In this document: one piece after another, positions 1 to 11,700 of the stretch
How positions within the stretch are numbered: the stretch's first letter is position 1
How the letters are laid out: each line of letters starts with the position of its first letter
DNA from: Rhizoctonia solani
Taxonomy: Eukaryota > Basidiomycota > Agaricomycetes > Cantharellales > Ceratobasidiaceae
Assembly (NCBI RefSeq): GCF_016906535.1
Contig: NC_057373.1
Span: forward strand, 1,736,001 to 1,800,000
DNA: 64,000 nucleotides
Reading direction: 5' to 3'
The notes under the pieces: generated by a model
Databases searched by the model: none
Told to the model about the DNA's origin: nothing
What the model saw: the letters and a program-made list of their open reading frames with translations, nothing else
Translations under genes and position numbers: made by a program

Positions 1-313
1 GAGCTCCAGTCTCGCTGCTTCCAATGCCTGGCGACACCTAAAGTCGGATCTCATCTCGAATTCATATTGGCCTGCAATATCCGAGTCGTGGATCTTGAGT
101 ATCTGGAGATCTAGAGTTATAACTCCGGGTTAGTTCCTGTACTTCCTCCGCTGTATGCACATCTGTGTTCACCTTCTTGATCATAGTACGCAGGTGTGCT
201 ACACATCATGTCAATACTTCCCATCATGATAAACGAGATATGGACACGTACGGTTTGACCTCCTTGTGATCTACAACTTCCCAGCACGGTCTGCGTGGCG
301 CACGGAACAACAT
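1..313 (-). CDS. Partial unidentified protein, 5' end in window
   Basis: The minus strand from about position 313 down to the left edge reads like coding sequence in pieces. A start context at 311-313 opens MLFRAPRRPCWEVV. A middle block reads NTDVHTAEEVQELTR, and a final block runs open off the edge with YEFEMRSDFRCRQALEAAR. The blocks are in different frames, so at least one intron (possible acceptor TAG near 205) and perhaps a base error separate them. A TATA box lies upstream at 482-489. I do not recognise the family. The amphipathic, Glu/Arg-rich composition is typical of a soluble protein, nothing more. The gene continues beyond the window. Confidence 0.33.
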
Positions 314-481
314 TGGTTGACGAGGTAGCGAGGCGCGGAGAGGGGGGGGTTCCGGTCTGTGTTGACTGAGACTTGCTTGACACGCGACAGATGAAAAGGG
401 CTGGACCGAGGGGGCTCAGAAAGAACACCGCTGGGAGTTGCTTGGCGAGCGACTGGCGAGACAGCGACCTAGTTAGATGGG

Positions 482-489
482 TATATATA
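482..489 (-). promoter_or_regulatory. TATA box of the left-edge minus-strand gene
   Basis: TATATATA lies about 170 nt upstream of the proposed minus-strand start at 313. The motif is self-complementary, so direction is inferred from the neighbouring gene. Confidence 0.35.
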
Positions 490-688
490 GGTTAGGCCAG
501 TCGGGGTCCGGATTGTCTATTTTCAGCTAGCGGTGGGCTATTGCTGCACAGGCACAGAGATAAGATCCAACTCTCGGTAGAGAACAGCCAAGGCGAACTC
601 TGGTATGTTTCAATCTCTTTTCGGAGCATACAGAAGGCGCATAAGAGGTCTTTGCTGGAGTGCATTGGAGGTTGTGGAAGGTAGTGGT

Positions 689-700
689 GGGGGGGGGGGG
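689..700 (+). repeat. G12 homopolymer
   Basis: A run of twelve G follows GTGGT-rich sequence in the intergenic region. Such runs are unstable and their length is often wrong in assemblies. Confidence 0.8.
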
Positions 701-1271
701 CTATACAAAGAAAGTGTCGGGTAATATGATCCGGGCCTTGGCTCATTCTGCGGCAAGTCGATTAGCAAGATCCAGTCGAATGCGAAACGTATTCGATAGC
801 CAGGATGAGCGTGGAGAGCGAGGGTGATTGCGGTGGCAGCGCAGCTCGAGTTCACCTATGGCCAGGGGTCTGTTGTGGCCTATTGGGACGGTGACGTAAT
901 GGTAACTGTTTTGTAATTATTGGGCGATTTACACTTTGGTTCCTACTCCAACTTTGTGTACCCAGGGGACAAAGTTTTTTCTTGCGCGACGAGCCTGTTG
1001 GCTCCTGGACTAACATCACATAAGATACCATATTGTTGTTTGGCAGACTAAACGTGTGAAAGGAAGGCGATTACGGGCTCATCAGAGGTCCATTCACCTG
1101 ACCACCAAAACCTTTGGAGCGCGTACTCTGTTCGACTCGCATTCCTCTGTACGATCTATGGAGAAACTCAACCGAATGAGATAACCAGCTCTTCCACCTT
1201 CCACCTGTGCGTATATTTCTCGAATAGTTACAGAATAGCACTAACATTCAGAAGATGGGTAGATCAAAGCA

Positions 1272-3791
1272 ATGGACGAATCTTACATTCCTTCTCCGAG
1301 CGGGACCATTTTCTCTATCCCACCAAACCCTGAAGTCTTGCATGCACTGGTCGAACAAGCCGAGGCGCCTTTACCTGCGCTACATTTGACAGATCGTGTG
1401 TGGACTACGACCACATCGAGGATTACCGAGACTCCAACCTAGTAATCCCTCACCTGCCTGTACCGGATGACGACATCTACCGAGGTGCGACGGGTGCACC
1501 TCCAGAGCGCCCGCCATCTCCTATGTTGTCACTATACGCACAATCCTCAGTGTCTTCCGTCTCCTCAGGCGGTCGTGGTCGGAGGCGTGGTACCCTTGCA
1601 GCGATTGTTGAAGCAGCTGTCGCGAGATGGGGGCGCTCTTCATCCGATGGAAGCTCAAGCTCTAGTAGCTCTTCTTCATCCTCCTCTTCATCATCGAGTG
1701 TCTCCCATTCTCGCATCCGAAGTCGCAGAAGGAAAGGGAGCACTACCACTACGACTATAACAAGAGCCAAGACGCCAGCCCAACGAGCCAAAGCCCGGGA
1801 AGAAATCAAAATAACAAAACGAGTCCCTCGCGAGTTCACCCTCTTTCTGCCCCAGTCGCTATGTCCGCCTGACGGGCTATCGACCAAGCCAGACTCAAGG
1901 CCATCCCCTAGACCCCTAGGCCAGCCGGCCGTAATTGAGTCCCAGCGTACGCTACGAACACGACACATTAAGCTTATCGCAACTCAGCTCGAAGCTGCTC
2001 TCAAGAAGAATGCAAGGGACCTACGAGCTGCAGATCGTCTCAAATCGCGCCATACTGCCGTATCCCAACCCAGCGAATTACCGTCCGCGCCTATTAACCC
2101 GCATAACAAGAAAATACCTCAGCTTGTTCTCGAGGCCCCGACGCCACCTGACCGGACCCCGAAGACTGATGTGACTGACCTGGGCGAATCAACCAGCAAA
2201 CAACCCGTTCCGTTGGAAAAGCCAAACGAAGCCACACTGGGATTGCTTGTGCCCGATGATCCAAAGGGACCATCAAAGCCTGTTGCTAGCACATCTTTGG
2301 TATCGGGGCCTGTTCCGGGAAATCGTGCTTGGTGGCTCGACGTTGCATCTCCAACCTGGGAGGATATGAGGGTGCTTGGCAAGGTGCGTCCTCATTGATT
2401 GATCCCCAGATATTATCTGACCCTACGCAGTTACTCCACTTACACCCCCTTACACTCGAGGATATTCTTCATGAAGATCCTCGCGAGAAGTTAGAGCTAT
2501 TTCCCAGGCTGGGTTACTATTTCGTCGTTTTCCGCGCTCTCGAGACTCAAGCCGCCTTGCGAAGACCTAGACCTCCTGATGCCGAACAGGAAGGTACCAT
2601 TGGTGCGGTGAATGTGTATTTTGTAGTATTCAGGGAAGGGATTGTCACTGTGAGTAAGGCTACCACTATTTTATCACGTACCTGAACCGCGCGGACAGTT
2701 TCACTTTGAGGATATTGCTGAGCACGCGGATCGAGTGCGCCAAAAAATTATCGAGTTTGAGCAGACCATTCAGATGTCATCCGATTGGATCTCACACGGG
2801 CTGATGGATTCCATGGTTGATGCGTTTGTACCACTGCTCCGAAAGATTGACAAGGAGGTTGAAGGGGTCGATGCACTCATTACGAACCCCCATGATTCTC
2901 TGGAATCGGTGCCTCACTCCGAAATCACGATTCAAGCAGGATCGTCGGATGCAATCACAGAGAAGATTGAAGACTTGGGGGAAAACGAGAAATCGGGTCT
3001 TCAAATCTCATATCCTCGATTCAGGTCCAGGCTTCGATCGGGATAAAATTCTGGAAGGCTCGAATGTGGTCGTCGGTGATAGAGAGATTGCAACTCGGTC
3101 ACCAAAAGGTTGTTGTCGAGCCTCCGACGAAACTTGCAACTTTTCAAACCTTGCTCCGAATGGCGAATACGCGAAGATTGGTTACCTCACTAGTCCGACT
3201 GTTGGCCACCAAGTCTGAGGTTATTGGGCAGCTAAGGAAGCGCTTACAGGGGGCCCTGGAGGTGCTGTTGATTGGGACGAAGGGGATATGGCACGGGGAC
3301 AAGAGGTTGGAATTTACTTGGGAGACGTTCAAGGTATGCACCATGCCCACAATGCCTCTGAGCGACTAGTGACGAACCCCCGTCGATAGATCATATCTTA
3401 ACCATGCAACAGGCTCTGAACCATTATGAGCGTATTCTTAGTCATGACCATCCGCGTATATAGGTGTGTGCACTGAACAAACATCCATGTCGACGTCTTT
3501 AATGATATTCGTCCAGCTCATCTCAGGCTACTCTTGTCTGAAGCCAAAGGTGGCAAGGATAAGATGATCCTCATACTCTCGGTTATCATATTCACGGTCC
3601 CCGCGATGCAATTACCCATTGGTCTAGGCGGAATGAATGTCAATGTTCCTACTCAAGAGGGCACTCCATACTATGACTACTTCTTCATTTGGCTGGGAGT
3701 CACAATAGGTGTCATGTTTGCAATCTTTTTACTCGTCTGGTGGTGGTGGATACTAGCGAAGAAGAAGAGAAGGACTAATGCCAAGCTTTAA
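1272..3791 (+). CDS. CorA/MNR2-type magnesium transporter
   Basis: CorA-family divalent-cation channel that moves Mg2+ across a membrane, probably vacuolar or plasma membrane like yeast Mnr2/Alr. Exons: 1272-2383, 2431-2649, 2699-3333, 3390-3455 and 3517-3791. The N-terminal third is Ser-rich and disordered, with a poly-Ser tract near 1651-1698. The family block HPLTLEDILHEDPREK begins in exon 2. A long helical stalk includes TKSEVIGQLRKRL. Two C-terminal membrane helices flank the pore signature GGMN at about 3630, followed by a Trp-rich second helix and a basic tail. Three frame breaks (near 1400, 2997 and 3243) each close if one base is added; the one near 2997 could instead be an unusual intron. 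The start at 1272 gives MDESYIPSPSG and joins the 1400 frame across the first break. Start and frames are uncertain, the family call is firm. Confidence 0.85.
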
Positions 3792-3955
3792 TACATATTT
3801 ATTGTTTTTTTCGCATTCTTTCAGACTTCGTTCGCTATCGGACTAGACATTGTGTACCACATTATCGGCAACATAAATAGATTCACATGCTTTATTTTTT
3901 ATGATTAGTCATCACCGGCGGCAATAGCCGCCAGCCGGACTTGCACTTCTCAACC

Positions 3956-5426
3956 ATGGCCACATCTCCTCTTGCTCGATATGAATCTTTCTTAATCTCC
4001 AATGCATCGACTATATCCACAATCGAGTCCAGCCTGAGGTCTTTGACATGGTTCTTGCCGGGGCGGTTTCGAGACGCGGAGCTGGGTGAGTGAAATCCAA
4101 TAATATGCATTTCAGTACTAAACCAAGTGCACGTCATTCGATATTTACCCAACCTCACAGCATCCGAGGCTTGTTAGTCTGCTTATTACTTTATATGTTT
4201 TGTGATGATGTCTGAAATCTTGCCCCTACTTGCCGCGCTCGCGCCTACCTCCAGTGTCTGCTACACTCAATCTACTCAGCTTGTATCATGATACGCTGCT
4301 GGCGAGGCGTATGGAATTGGACCCGAAGGCCAAGCCCATTCTCCCACCATCTGTTCACTCACGATATACGCGAGCGTGGGCCAAGTGCGATAGCCGATAT
4401 CGTTGGGCGGCACGACTGCTCGAGATTGTGCGATTTGTGGAGTTGGTGGTCGAGATGGGAATGAGGAGGAAGTTCAAGAAACGGACGGCATGGAAGGGCA
4501 TATTTGCGCTGGAGACTATAAAGTAAGTGTGCTTATTGTCCAACCAACGCCCTACGGTGTCCTCATAAATGGTCGATAGAGCGGCCCTTCGCTTGTTCCT
4601 CCTAAAACTTACTCGACGACCGGTTCTCTTGCCCCCTATCCCAGAGCGTGAGATCGATCCAGCAGCCATGTCCCTCGACCCTCTCACCGAACCGGTGAAC
4701 GAATCATCCACTCCCCCACGCACACCAGATCACATCAAGAATAATCGTCATGCACTTCCTAGTCCTCTGCTCACTCCGCCCAAAGGTGGGGCAAAGCCCA
4801 TGGCAATAGAAGATTATCTTATGAGCAAGGCTTTGAGCACAGATGACTTGCGTGCACCCACGAGGCTGATGGACATCTTAATCTCACCACGCGATTGGTT
4901 AGCCGAGCTTCTTTTCATCGCACGGCCCTTGGTATATGGCAAGTGCCTTTCCCCTGCCCCTGTGCACACTGATGGCCAGACGAAACTAACCCGTTACATT
5001 AGTTTATTTGCTGTCTCGTTCAAACAAAAATAACAAATCTACCGCGCTTGGTGTTTCTCTTGCGATCGAGCTCCTTTCCAGGAACCTACGGCGAGTTCCT
5101 CCTCCGTCTTCTCAGCTCGAGCGCGCAGAGTACGCTAGGCGTGATCGCGATCTCCTTTGGTACTTCTTCCGTGGGGCTATTTGGTCCGAGTGGACCAGGT
5201 GAGTCGGGAAGTTCCAGGATAGTATTTACAAGCTGAACTGCCCGTTCCAGGCCAAAACTCGATGCCGTTGCTAAAAAGACACAAGACGCACCTTTACTAG
5301 GTCTCCTCAGTGCATTTATTGGGGACTGGGTGCCCTTGATCGACGAATACTATTACTGTAAGCGTCTGATTTGCTCTTGCCGTTTCCAGTCGGCCTAATC
5401 TTGTTTATTCAGATACCGCAACATAA
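3956..5426 (+). CDS. PEX16: Peroxin-16, peroxisomal membrane biogenesis
   Basis: Pex16 is an integral membrane peroxin that helps recruit peroxisomal membrane proteins through Pex3/Pex19. Seven exons join cleanly to 361 codons: 3956-4085, 4161-4172, 4255-4522, 4580-4938, 5003-5198, 5251-5357 and 5413-5426. Recognisable blocks are ESSLRSLTWFLPGRF near residue 23, NLLSLYHDTLL after the micro-exon, the ELLSRNLRR block and RDRDLLWYFFRG. The C-terminus reads DWVPLIDEYYYTAT. Exon 2 is only 12 nt and the last exon 14 nt. Intron 4 (4939-5002) has a GC donor. The start ATG 3956 matches the expected family N-terminus. The antisense frame over exon 1 is a shadow. Confidence 0.93.
4161..4172 (+). other. 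PEX16: 12-nt microexon of PEX16
   Basis: CATCCGAGGCTT sits between a CACAG acceptor and a GTTAGT donor. It supplies the A-S-E-A-L residues needed to join exon 1 to the NLLSLYHD block in frame. Confidence 0.8.
4939..5002 (+). other. PEX16: GC-AG intron in PEX16
   Basis: The donor is G|GCAAGT and the acceptor ACATTAG. Using this 64-nt intron keeps the frame from RPLVY into LLSRSN. The alternative GT upstream of it (GTATAT) does not. Confidence 0.8.
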
Positions 5427-5656
5427 TTAATAGTGAATGATCCGAATTGAACCTTCTCAACTATGCCCATCTGTTCCCGTTTTTTGTTTCTCTCATATGC
5501 TCTGTATTCCTTGTTATGTATGTAATTCTCCACCTGCTTGGTGGCCAAATTGGGTAGATTCTTTACGCCCGTCTCCCTTGGGATCACGCCAGCTCCGACC
5601 GGCGTACATCGCCTATCCTTTTCGCGCAGGACCGGGCATGAAATGACCTCACAAGG

Positions 5657-5664
5657 TATATAAG
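5657..5664 (+). promoter_or_regulatory. TATA box of the 103-aa orphan gene
   Basis: TATATAAG lies 56 nt upstream of the ATG at 5720, a plausible fungal core-promoter position. The 293 bp after PEX16 contain no other recognised feature. Confidence 0.55.
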
Positions 5665-5719
5665 TGGCGGTTCTGAGCCAACAGCGACCAGCTCCTTCCG
5701 CTATCCATACGCTATCCAT

Positions 5720-6133
5720 ATGTCCGAAATACTAGCCGACTCGAAGTACTCCCCTGCTAGTAAGCCTCTCCCTGGATCTATGTCAATTACTATGCAAGCT
5801 GATGCCTTCTTAGCTATTGTGGGTGGAAGAAGAGTTTCTTTCTCTCGTAAACCACAACCAAGGTAAGTCGATTGGAGTAACTTAGGGACTTCTAAGTGAC
5901 GTGTTTATAGGCATGTCTCTCCTACCACCAATGAGCCAGAGCCCGCCGAACCACAAGGCTACCCTCGGCCCCCTCCACCGCCTACATTTGCGGCCGAACA
6001 TGGTCTTCCAATTGAACCTCAAATCGAACACAGAGGGGCATACGCCGTCCCGCCCAACGGACGCGGAGCCCCAAGTACTTCACCAAAGACCTCGTTCATG
6101 CATCTTCACAAATCAGAGCTGGGTCACCGTTGA
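5720..6133 (+). CDS. Small proline-rich orphan protein (103 aa)
   Basis: Three exons, 5720-5759, 5814-5862 and 5911-6133, join through canonical GT-AG introns (GTAAGC..TTAG and GTAAGT..ATAG) to 103 codons. The product starts MSEILADSKYSP and has a basic patch GGRRVSFSRKPQPR. A Pro-rich centre follows, and it ends KSELGHR. It has no signal peptide or membrane helix and looks disordered. A TATA box sits just upstream, and splicing restores one continuous frame, which supports a real gene. I do not recognise the family and assign no function. Confidence 0.6.
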
Positions 6134-6435
6134 TAAGATATTGTATCACATATGTCTCTGTGGGTTTCTCGTTGTATCTTGTACTATTAAGCGATGTATC
6201 CTCTGTTCGGTAGCATGGATTTCATTGTGAGATTGAAACTATGGTGATACAAGTTCCATGACTAGATTGGATTTTGCGATGTAATCTCGACCCGAGTTGG
6301 ACCACCAATGTCCTCGTGATCAACAAGCCCCGGATGGAATGTGGATGGAATATGGAATTGTATTTCTCAGGGCCGTGTATCGGGGTGCATGCCGGGCGAT
6401 GGGCCGTACTCCAAAGTGCAGTTCGACAACCACCA
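6134..6435. other. Intergenic, promoter of the cupin gene
   Basis: This is the 3' flank of the 103-aa gene and the 5' flank of the cupin gene. Short frames on both strands lack coding character, and no motif was recognised. Confidence 0.5.
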
Positions 6436-7190
6436 ATGCCCCCTCCAGACGTCTCGAATCTAACCCCTCTTCCAAACCCTCGTCGAGTTGTGACAGCGAA
6501 TAATCCGAACACTGGGATCGGTGAGGTCTTGCTCGAGGATACTCCTCAAACGACAGTAAGACAACTTCCCGCTTTAAATATTTGGACACTGACGAATAGA
6601 TCAACTACTCGATAGATTGGTTTCAAAGGAATACTTAGAGAGGCAGGTATATGGACAACAAACCAAAGTCCTGCAGACAACTCGTCTAGGTATGTTCAAG
6701 AACCCTGCCCTAGATGAAAATACTCACATACATGCCTTAGGGAGGATGTATCGCTCAAGCCGTTGGAGGGGGGGCTAGTGTCGCCCGGGGGAACAAACTG
6801 TCGAACAACCGACCTAGGTCCCGGCCAAGTTACACCCATGGTAAGTCCCCAGTCCCGAAGTCGTTAAGTTCGACCCTTTCATTATGAATAGCACCGTACA
6901 AATTCTATCGACTACAACATTATCAGTGAGTAAACTAACTTATGTCGCATATATGCTGTTAAAAGCCTGCTTATTCAGTTTCAGGTCGAGCGGTTCATGT
7001 TCTTGAAGATGGCAGCGAGCAAGAAGTTGGGCCGGGCGATATAGTAGTTCAGCGAGGCACCAACCATAGGTGGGAGAACCGGACTAATGATTGGGTTCGC
7101 TGGGTTTCGGTCCTGGTCGAGGCAAAGCCCGTCGAGGTTAACGGAAAAATTCTGGGACCTTACTTTGAGGGAGAAGACAAACATCCGTGA
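6436..7190 (+). CDS. Small cupin-domain protein
   Basis: Five exons (6436-6555, 6616-6689, 6741-6840, 6892-6925, 6979-7190) give 179 codons with clean phases. The product is a single-domain cupin of the small fungal cupin_2 kind. The N-terminal strand region reads RRVVTANNPNTG. A Gly-rich stretch GPGQVTPMHRTNSIDYNII corresponds to cupin motif 1 with a metal-type His. Motif 2 reads GDIVVQRGTNHRWEN, with another His. Relatives are annotated as uncharacterised cupins or as dioxygenase/isomerase-like proteins, so the reaction cannot be named. The gene converges on the rhamnose-type dehydrogenase, with only 72 bp between stop codons. It has no signal peptide, so a cytosolic location is expected. 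Confidence 0.85.
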
Positions 7191-7262
7191 CTAAAAACAA
7201 ACACTGAACTGAATGATATAGTAGCATGAATTATATTGATTCTTGTAGATATGTTCATGAAT

Positions 7263-8329
7263 TCACTGTAAATTGACAAATAGTCCTCCATCGACAAGCA
7301 GTGACGCTCCTGTGACATAACGAGCCATGTCAGATGCAAGGAATACGACTGGGCCAGCCAAGTCTTCGGGTACTGTGTATACGAACGTAAGATAATGTCG
7401 TCAATCATATTACATGTGCCTCACCTCCCAGTCTCCCTAGACAGGTTCTGCTTTCCATATACTCCCGTTTCTGGATGTCAGACAAATCTTCCTTGTTAAT
7501 GTCAGTTGCAATAGTACCTGTGTAGTACAAGATAAATGAGATAAATTTAAGTAAAGCACTATTTGAACTATCAACCAACCAGGAAGTACTGCGTTGCATC
7601 GGATGTTGTATTTACCCAGAGCAACCGCACATGACTGCATTAGCGATAAAACTCCAGCCTTGGTAGGGGTATAGTGCGTCTGCATGCCGCCCCCAACTAG
7701 TGCACTAATGGACGAAACTGCAACAATAGCTCCTCCTTGGGGTGTTTGTTTTTCCATCTGTTTTGCTGCGGCTGATAGACGTTTGATAGGTAAATCAATT
7801 GGGCACTACGCATGCAATGAGAGGCGCCTACCTTGTACAATGAAAAATGAACCATCGAGGTTGACACTACGTGTCCTTTCCCATATCTCTGGTGGCATAT
7901 CCAGGAATGAATAGAACGGACAAATCCCTGCATTACTGAAAAAAATCGAGATGGTTAGAACCCCATAGAAGTACCAAATGGAGTTTAACTTCTACCTAAC
8001 AAGGACATCGAGTCTCCCAAATGAATCAACAGCAGTCTGGACTATCTGAACAAAAAAAAATCACATGAAGGTCGATAAGAACTACAATTAACCTTTACCT
8101 ACCTCTACCGCTGTCTCTTGCTTGGCAATATCACCTGGTATAATTACAGCTTGAGTCCCCAAAGCTTCGATCTCTTTTTAAGGGATTCGGCCTCCTTGGT
8201 AGTCACTTCATCTCCCAGATAGTGCAAAGCTAGCTTCGCACCATGCCGAGCAGCTTCGACAGCGCAAGCACGGCCAATACCCCTGGAACTTCCAGTAATA
8301 GCGACAACTTTACCAGCTAGAAGTGACAT
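7263..8329 (-). CDS. SDR, L-rhamnose-1-dehydrogenase-like
   Basis: Classical short-chain dehydrogenase. Closest remembered match is fungal L-rhamnose-1-dehydrogenase, which oxidises L-rhamnose to rhamnono-lactone with NAD(P)+. Exons on the minus strand: 8329-8103, 8045-7996, 7935-7832, 7771-7580, 7517-7425, 7372-7263. Motifs: cofactor loop TGSSRGIGR near residue 13, [14 protein letters not shown], catalytic Ser in [12 protein letters not shown], active-site HYTPTKAG (Tyr-x3-Lys), TDINKEDLS and C-terminal [10 protein letters not shown]. Exon 1 is short one base near 8176: the frame after ESLKK must shift by one to read IEALGTQ. With that base added the total is 259 codons. Substrate is inferred; other sugar or keto substrates remain possible. 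Confidence 0.85.
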
Positions 8330-8761
8330 CGTTGTAGTTAGGAGATCGAGGCAGCGTTGGTAGAAACGTGTACGATAAATATTTAATTTATATGGACTTG
8401 CATTTGAAAGAATTGATCTGCCTTTTCGGAGATTGGACCAAGAAGAGTAAGCTCGAAGCGGGAGGCACGGGCCGGATCGCCGGAGTTAGTGTGCTGGGCT
8501 TCTGAAAAATATGCGTCGAGAATATATGCGCCAGATAACCAAAGCCAATAAGCTGGTCGCTATGAAGTACATCCGAGACTAGACCGAGCGGGTACGCATA
8601 TACCCTATAGTAGTGCTAGCATTGTTATACTAAATGTAATAAGATAGGCTGGACGGTGGTCACTGTGAATTATGATCGGCGTATATAAAAATGTTAATAT
8701 AATACAAGCATTTCTTAACTGAAGGCAAAAAGAAGTTTAAACAGATTCTTTCATGAAGATG
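8330..8761. other. Intergenic between SDR and transcription factor
   Basis: This is the 5' flank of the minus-strand SDR and 3' flank of the minus-strand regulator. It is AT-rich toward 8620-8750. No gene or clear motif was seen. Confidence 0.5.
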
Positions 8762-11700
8762 TTAAGAGACTGGAAATTGAGCGAGATCAGCATAGCCGCT
8801 GGCCAGAAGAAATGAATCAGAATCCATCGATTGCAGTAATTGTTCCAATGTAGCCTGTGCAGAATTGGGCGCATCCATTAGGATGGGCCCAGGGTCAACC
8901 ACAATACCGGCCTCTGGAGTTTGGATATGACTCGAGACGGATGCACTCGCAGTTGTAGGTGTTCCTTGGGTCACTTCGACTAGCGTTGCTACTTGATCTG
9001 GCCAATCAAAGGCACTGCCTTCGCGAACGTATGCTGGGTCATATATCGCTTCGTACCTGCAAGTATAAATGGTATCGTCCAAGTTATGTAACTCAGTCTA
9101 TATAGAACTATTAGCCAATATAATTTGAATGAACGAATGGGCATACTGCAAGAAGCTCATCGAGCATTGCGGAGTGTCTGGTCGCAATTGGAATTCGTTC
9201 GCTCATTCTTTGAAACGCGAGCCTGGATGGAGTTGGTCAAACCCAATAATAGCGCCTTGATATGACAACCATACCTAATTACCTCGACTTCAGACCGCAT
9301 CGTTGCAGCTTCACCCATTTTTCCAGATTGGTGTCGATATTTCAATACTCGAACCTATCACATAGCGTTACTCCAATATCATTAACCTTTGAAACACAAC
9401 TTACCAGCACCCGTGCGGCCATAAACCAACAGAACTTCGGGATGATCAGTTTAAGAAGGGGTGCTTAGAAGGAAACCTCAGCTCACGTTGCACCTGGGAA
9501 CGAACGTTTGGGTTCATCGATGAGGACACGACATGTGCAAAAACAGACGTACACTGAAGGAAGCCTGGTCATATCATAACTCGTAGAGCATACGAGGTAT
9601 ATAAGATCGAGTATCGCGCGTGCTGCCAGTAAAGATTTTTGCATCGAAAGGCAGTTGGGCGAGTTTACATCCGCGTGCTGGGGACCGAGAATCGTTAGCA
9701 AGACCGGAGGCAAGTTGCAATTCAAGCTACATACTTCTTCATGCATCAAGATAATAGCACTAGGAGAGTTCAGTCGATTGTCAGATATCGATAATTAAAA
9801 TATACTAACGTATGAGGAATCAAATGTGCGACATAGAGTAGAGTGTCGAATCCTTTGCTGGTCTGAGAAATAGGCTCTAGGTATTCCGAAGGGAAGCTAC
9901 TCCTGTAGTTTCCTGTATTAGTACATGTTATTTAAAATAGATAAGACACTACCTGAATGTCGCAATAGTGCTTTCTAGGTGTCTAAATGCCGGTGTATCT
10001 CGTATGTCCGGAATATCAGGGTAACGGTTACCCACTCGTAGTGCCAAAATCTTGACCTTTGATAGTATCACTGACGCTAAGTAGCAATAAGGGTTTATCT
10101 AAACGCCAGCGTTACGATAGACTAGTTGTTACACGCACCCTTAATAAATAGCGTGAAACTATCCGTAGTCTCACGTATGTGCGTAGTGAGGAAGTTGGGT
10201 GTTTGCAAACATTGCCTGTTAAGGTCAACTTCTTTCTAAAATCATTAAACTCAGCCTGACCCCCAACACTGCCCGAATAAAGTAGCTTACTCCGGATTCG
10301 AAGTCTTCAAGCCTGATTGGGAGCAACTGGCTAATATCCTCGTCGTCCAAGCACATAGCTACAAGACAGTCTATCAAAAAGGGGCATTTAGTGATATATC
10401 TGGTCCTGGCTCACCCCACGGTCCAACCGCCGTTTGGAATCTTTCGTATGAATATGCTATCCAAAACAAGTTGGCACGTTGTTCTCGCTCAATAGCATTA
10501 TCGGGCTCTGGTAAAATACTCCTGCCCCCCTTGAAGATGCTCGACTACTAAATCATATCCAAATTAGGAAAATATACTTACATTACGAAGCCAGGTCCTA
10601 GGATGTGTGCGTGCTGTGTGGAACCCAGCGCGATTGTTGAGACCAAGGGGAACACAGTATCGGACCGCCAACCCAGCCGAAGCCCAGACTTCGACCCAAC
10701 GGGCAGTAAGGTGGTAGTACCCAACCATTATAACCAACGCTAGTGCATAATTAATCAATAAACTCAGTTCAAAGGTCAATTTAATACAGTACCCACATTG
10801 CACGCATTCGACAAGGTTGGTTCCGATACTCGTGGCGTCGTCCCTAGCCTGTCTAGACCATCTAACATGTTTCTCTGCAAACGAGTTATCGCGTTCTCGT
10901 ATAACCTCGGGATCTATTCTTGGAAATGGGCCTCTCTCGGGCCCGATTGAGGGAGTATGGACGCGAAACGAGAAAATACTCGCATATGCGCATATAGCAT
11001 GGAGTAGTGACGAATGGGGAAATGCCGGCGATCTCGGCGGAAGTAAAAGCGATGCCATGAATGTTGGTCGATGTAATATATAGTGCGCGACGGGATAGCA
11101 ATTAAAGAAAACGTCAATGAGATGGTGCATCAAGTCTGGGGCTGGAAGGCGAGAAGGCCAGTCGTTGGGGATGATTTGTTGGGAAGACTCGTCGACTGTA
11201 GGTGCAGGCGCAATGGTTGGAAGTACACTGGGAACAAACGGGCCTGGTTCATCTATGAAAAGTGTACGATAGTACGCATCCCGCGTGTTTGGGACGGGGG
11301 GTACATTGTTTGCGGGCGAGCCCGAAGAACTAGCAGCTGAAAGAGATGCCAAGGGCGAAGTTTGAGATATCGGTGGTGTGTTGTTGCTAATGTTGTCGGC
11401 TACTTCCTTGGCTTGTTGTTCCTTGAGCAGTGTCTCTAATTCGTCTGTGATTGGGCAAGCTAGTTAAAACGGGGGGCATGTGATTAGATGACTGCGCGTA
11501 CTTATCCTGGCCTCCAGACGCTGGTATTTTGCTCGTGGTCCTTCTGGAACAGGCGGGGGATTCTCCGGAGTGAATTCATCGTAAGTACACTCGGGTTCAG
11601 TTCCGTTCAAAGCAGGGTTCGAGGCAACAGCCAGGCGATGTGACTTTTCGCAGGTGGCGCAAGGCTTTTGAGCATTGCTGAGGGACTTTAAGCCAGGGAT

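Larger units (their letters stand above)
314..1271. other. Intergenic region between the edge gene and the CorA gene
   Basis: No convincing coding sequence was seen; short minus-strand frames here lack conserved character. The region holds the TATA box at 482-489 and the G12 run. A likely 5'-UTR intron of the downstream gene spans about 1207-1251 (GTGCGT...TTCAG). Confidence 0.5.
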
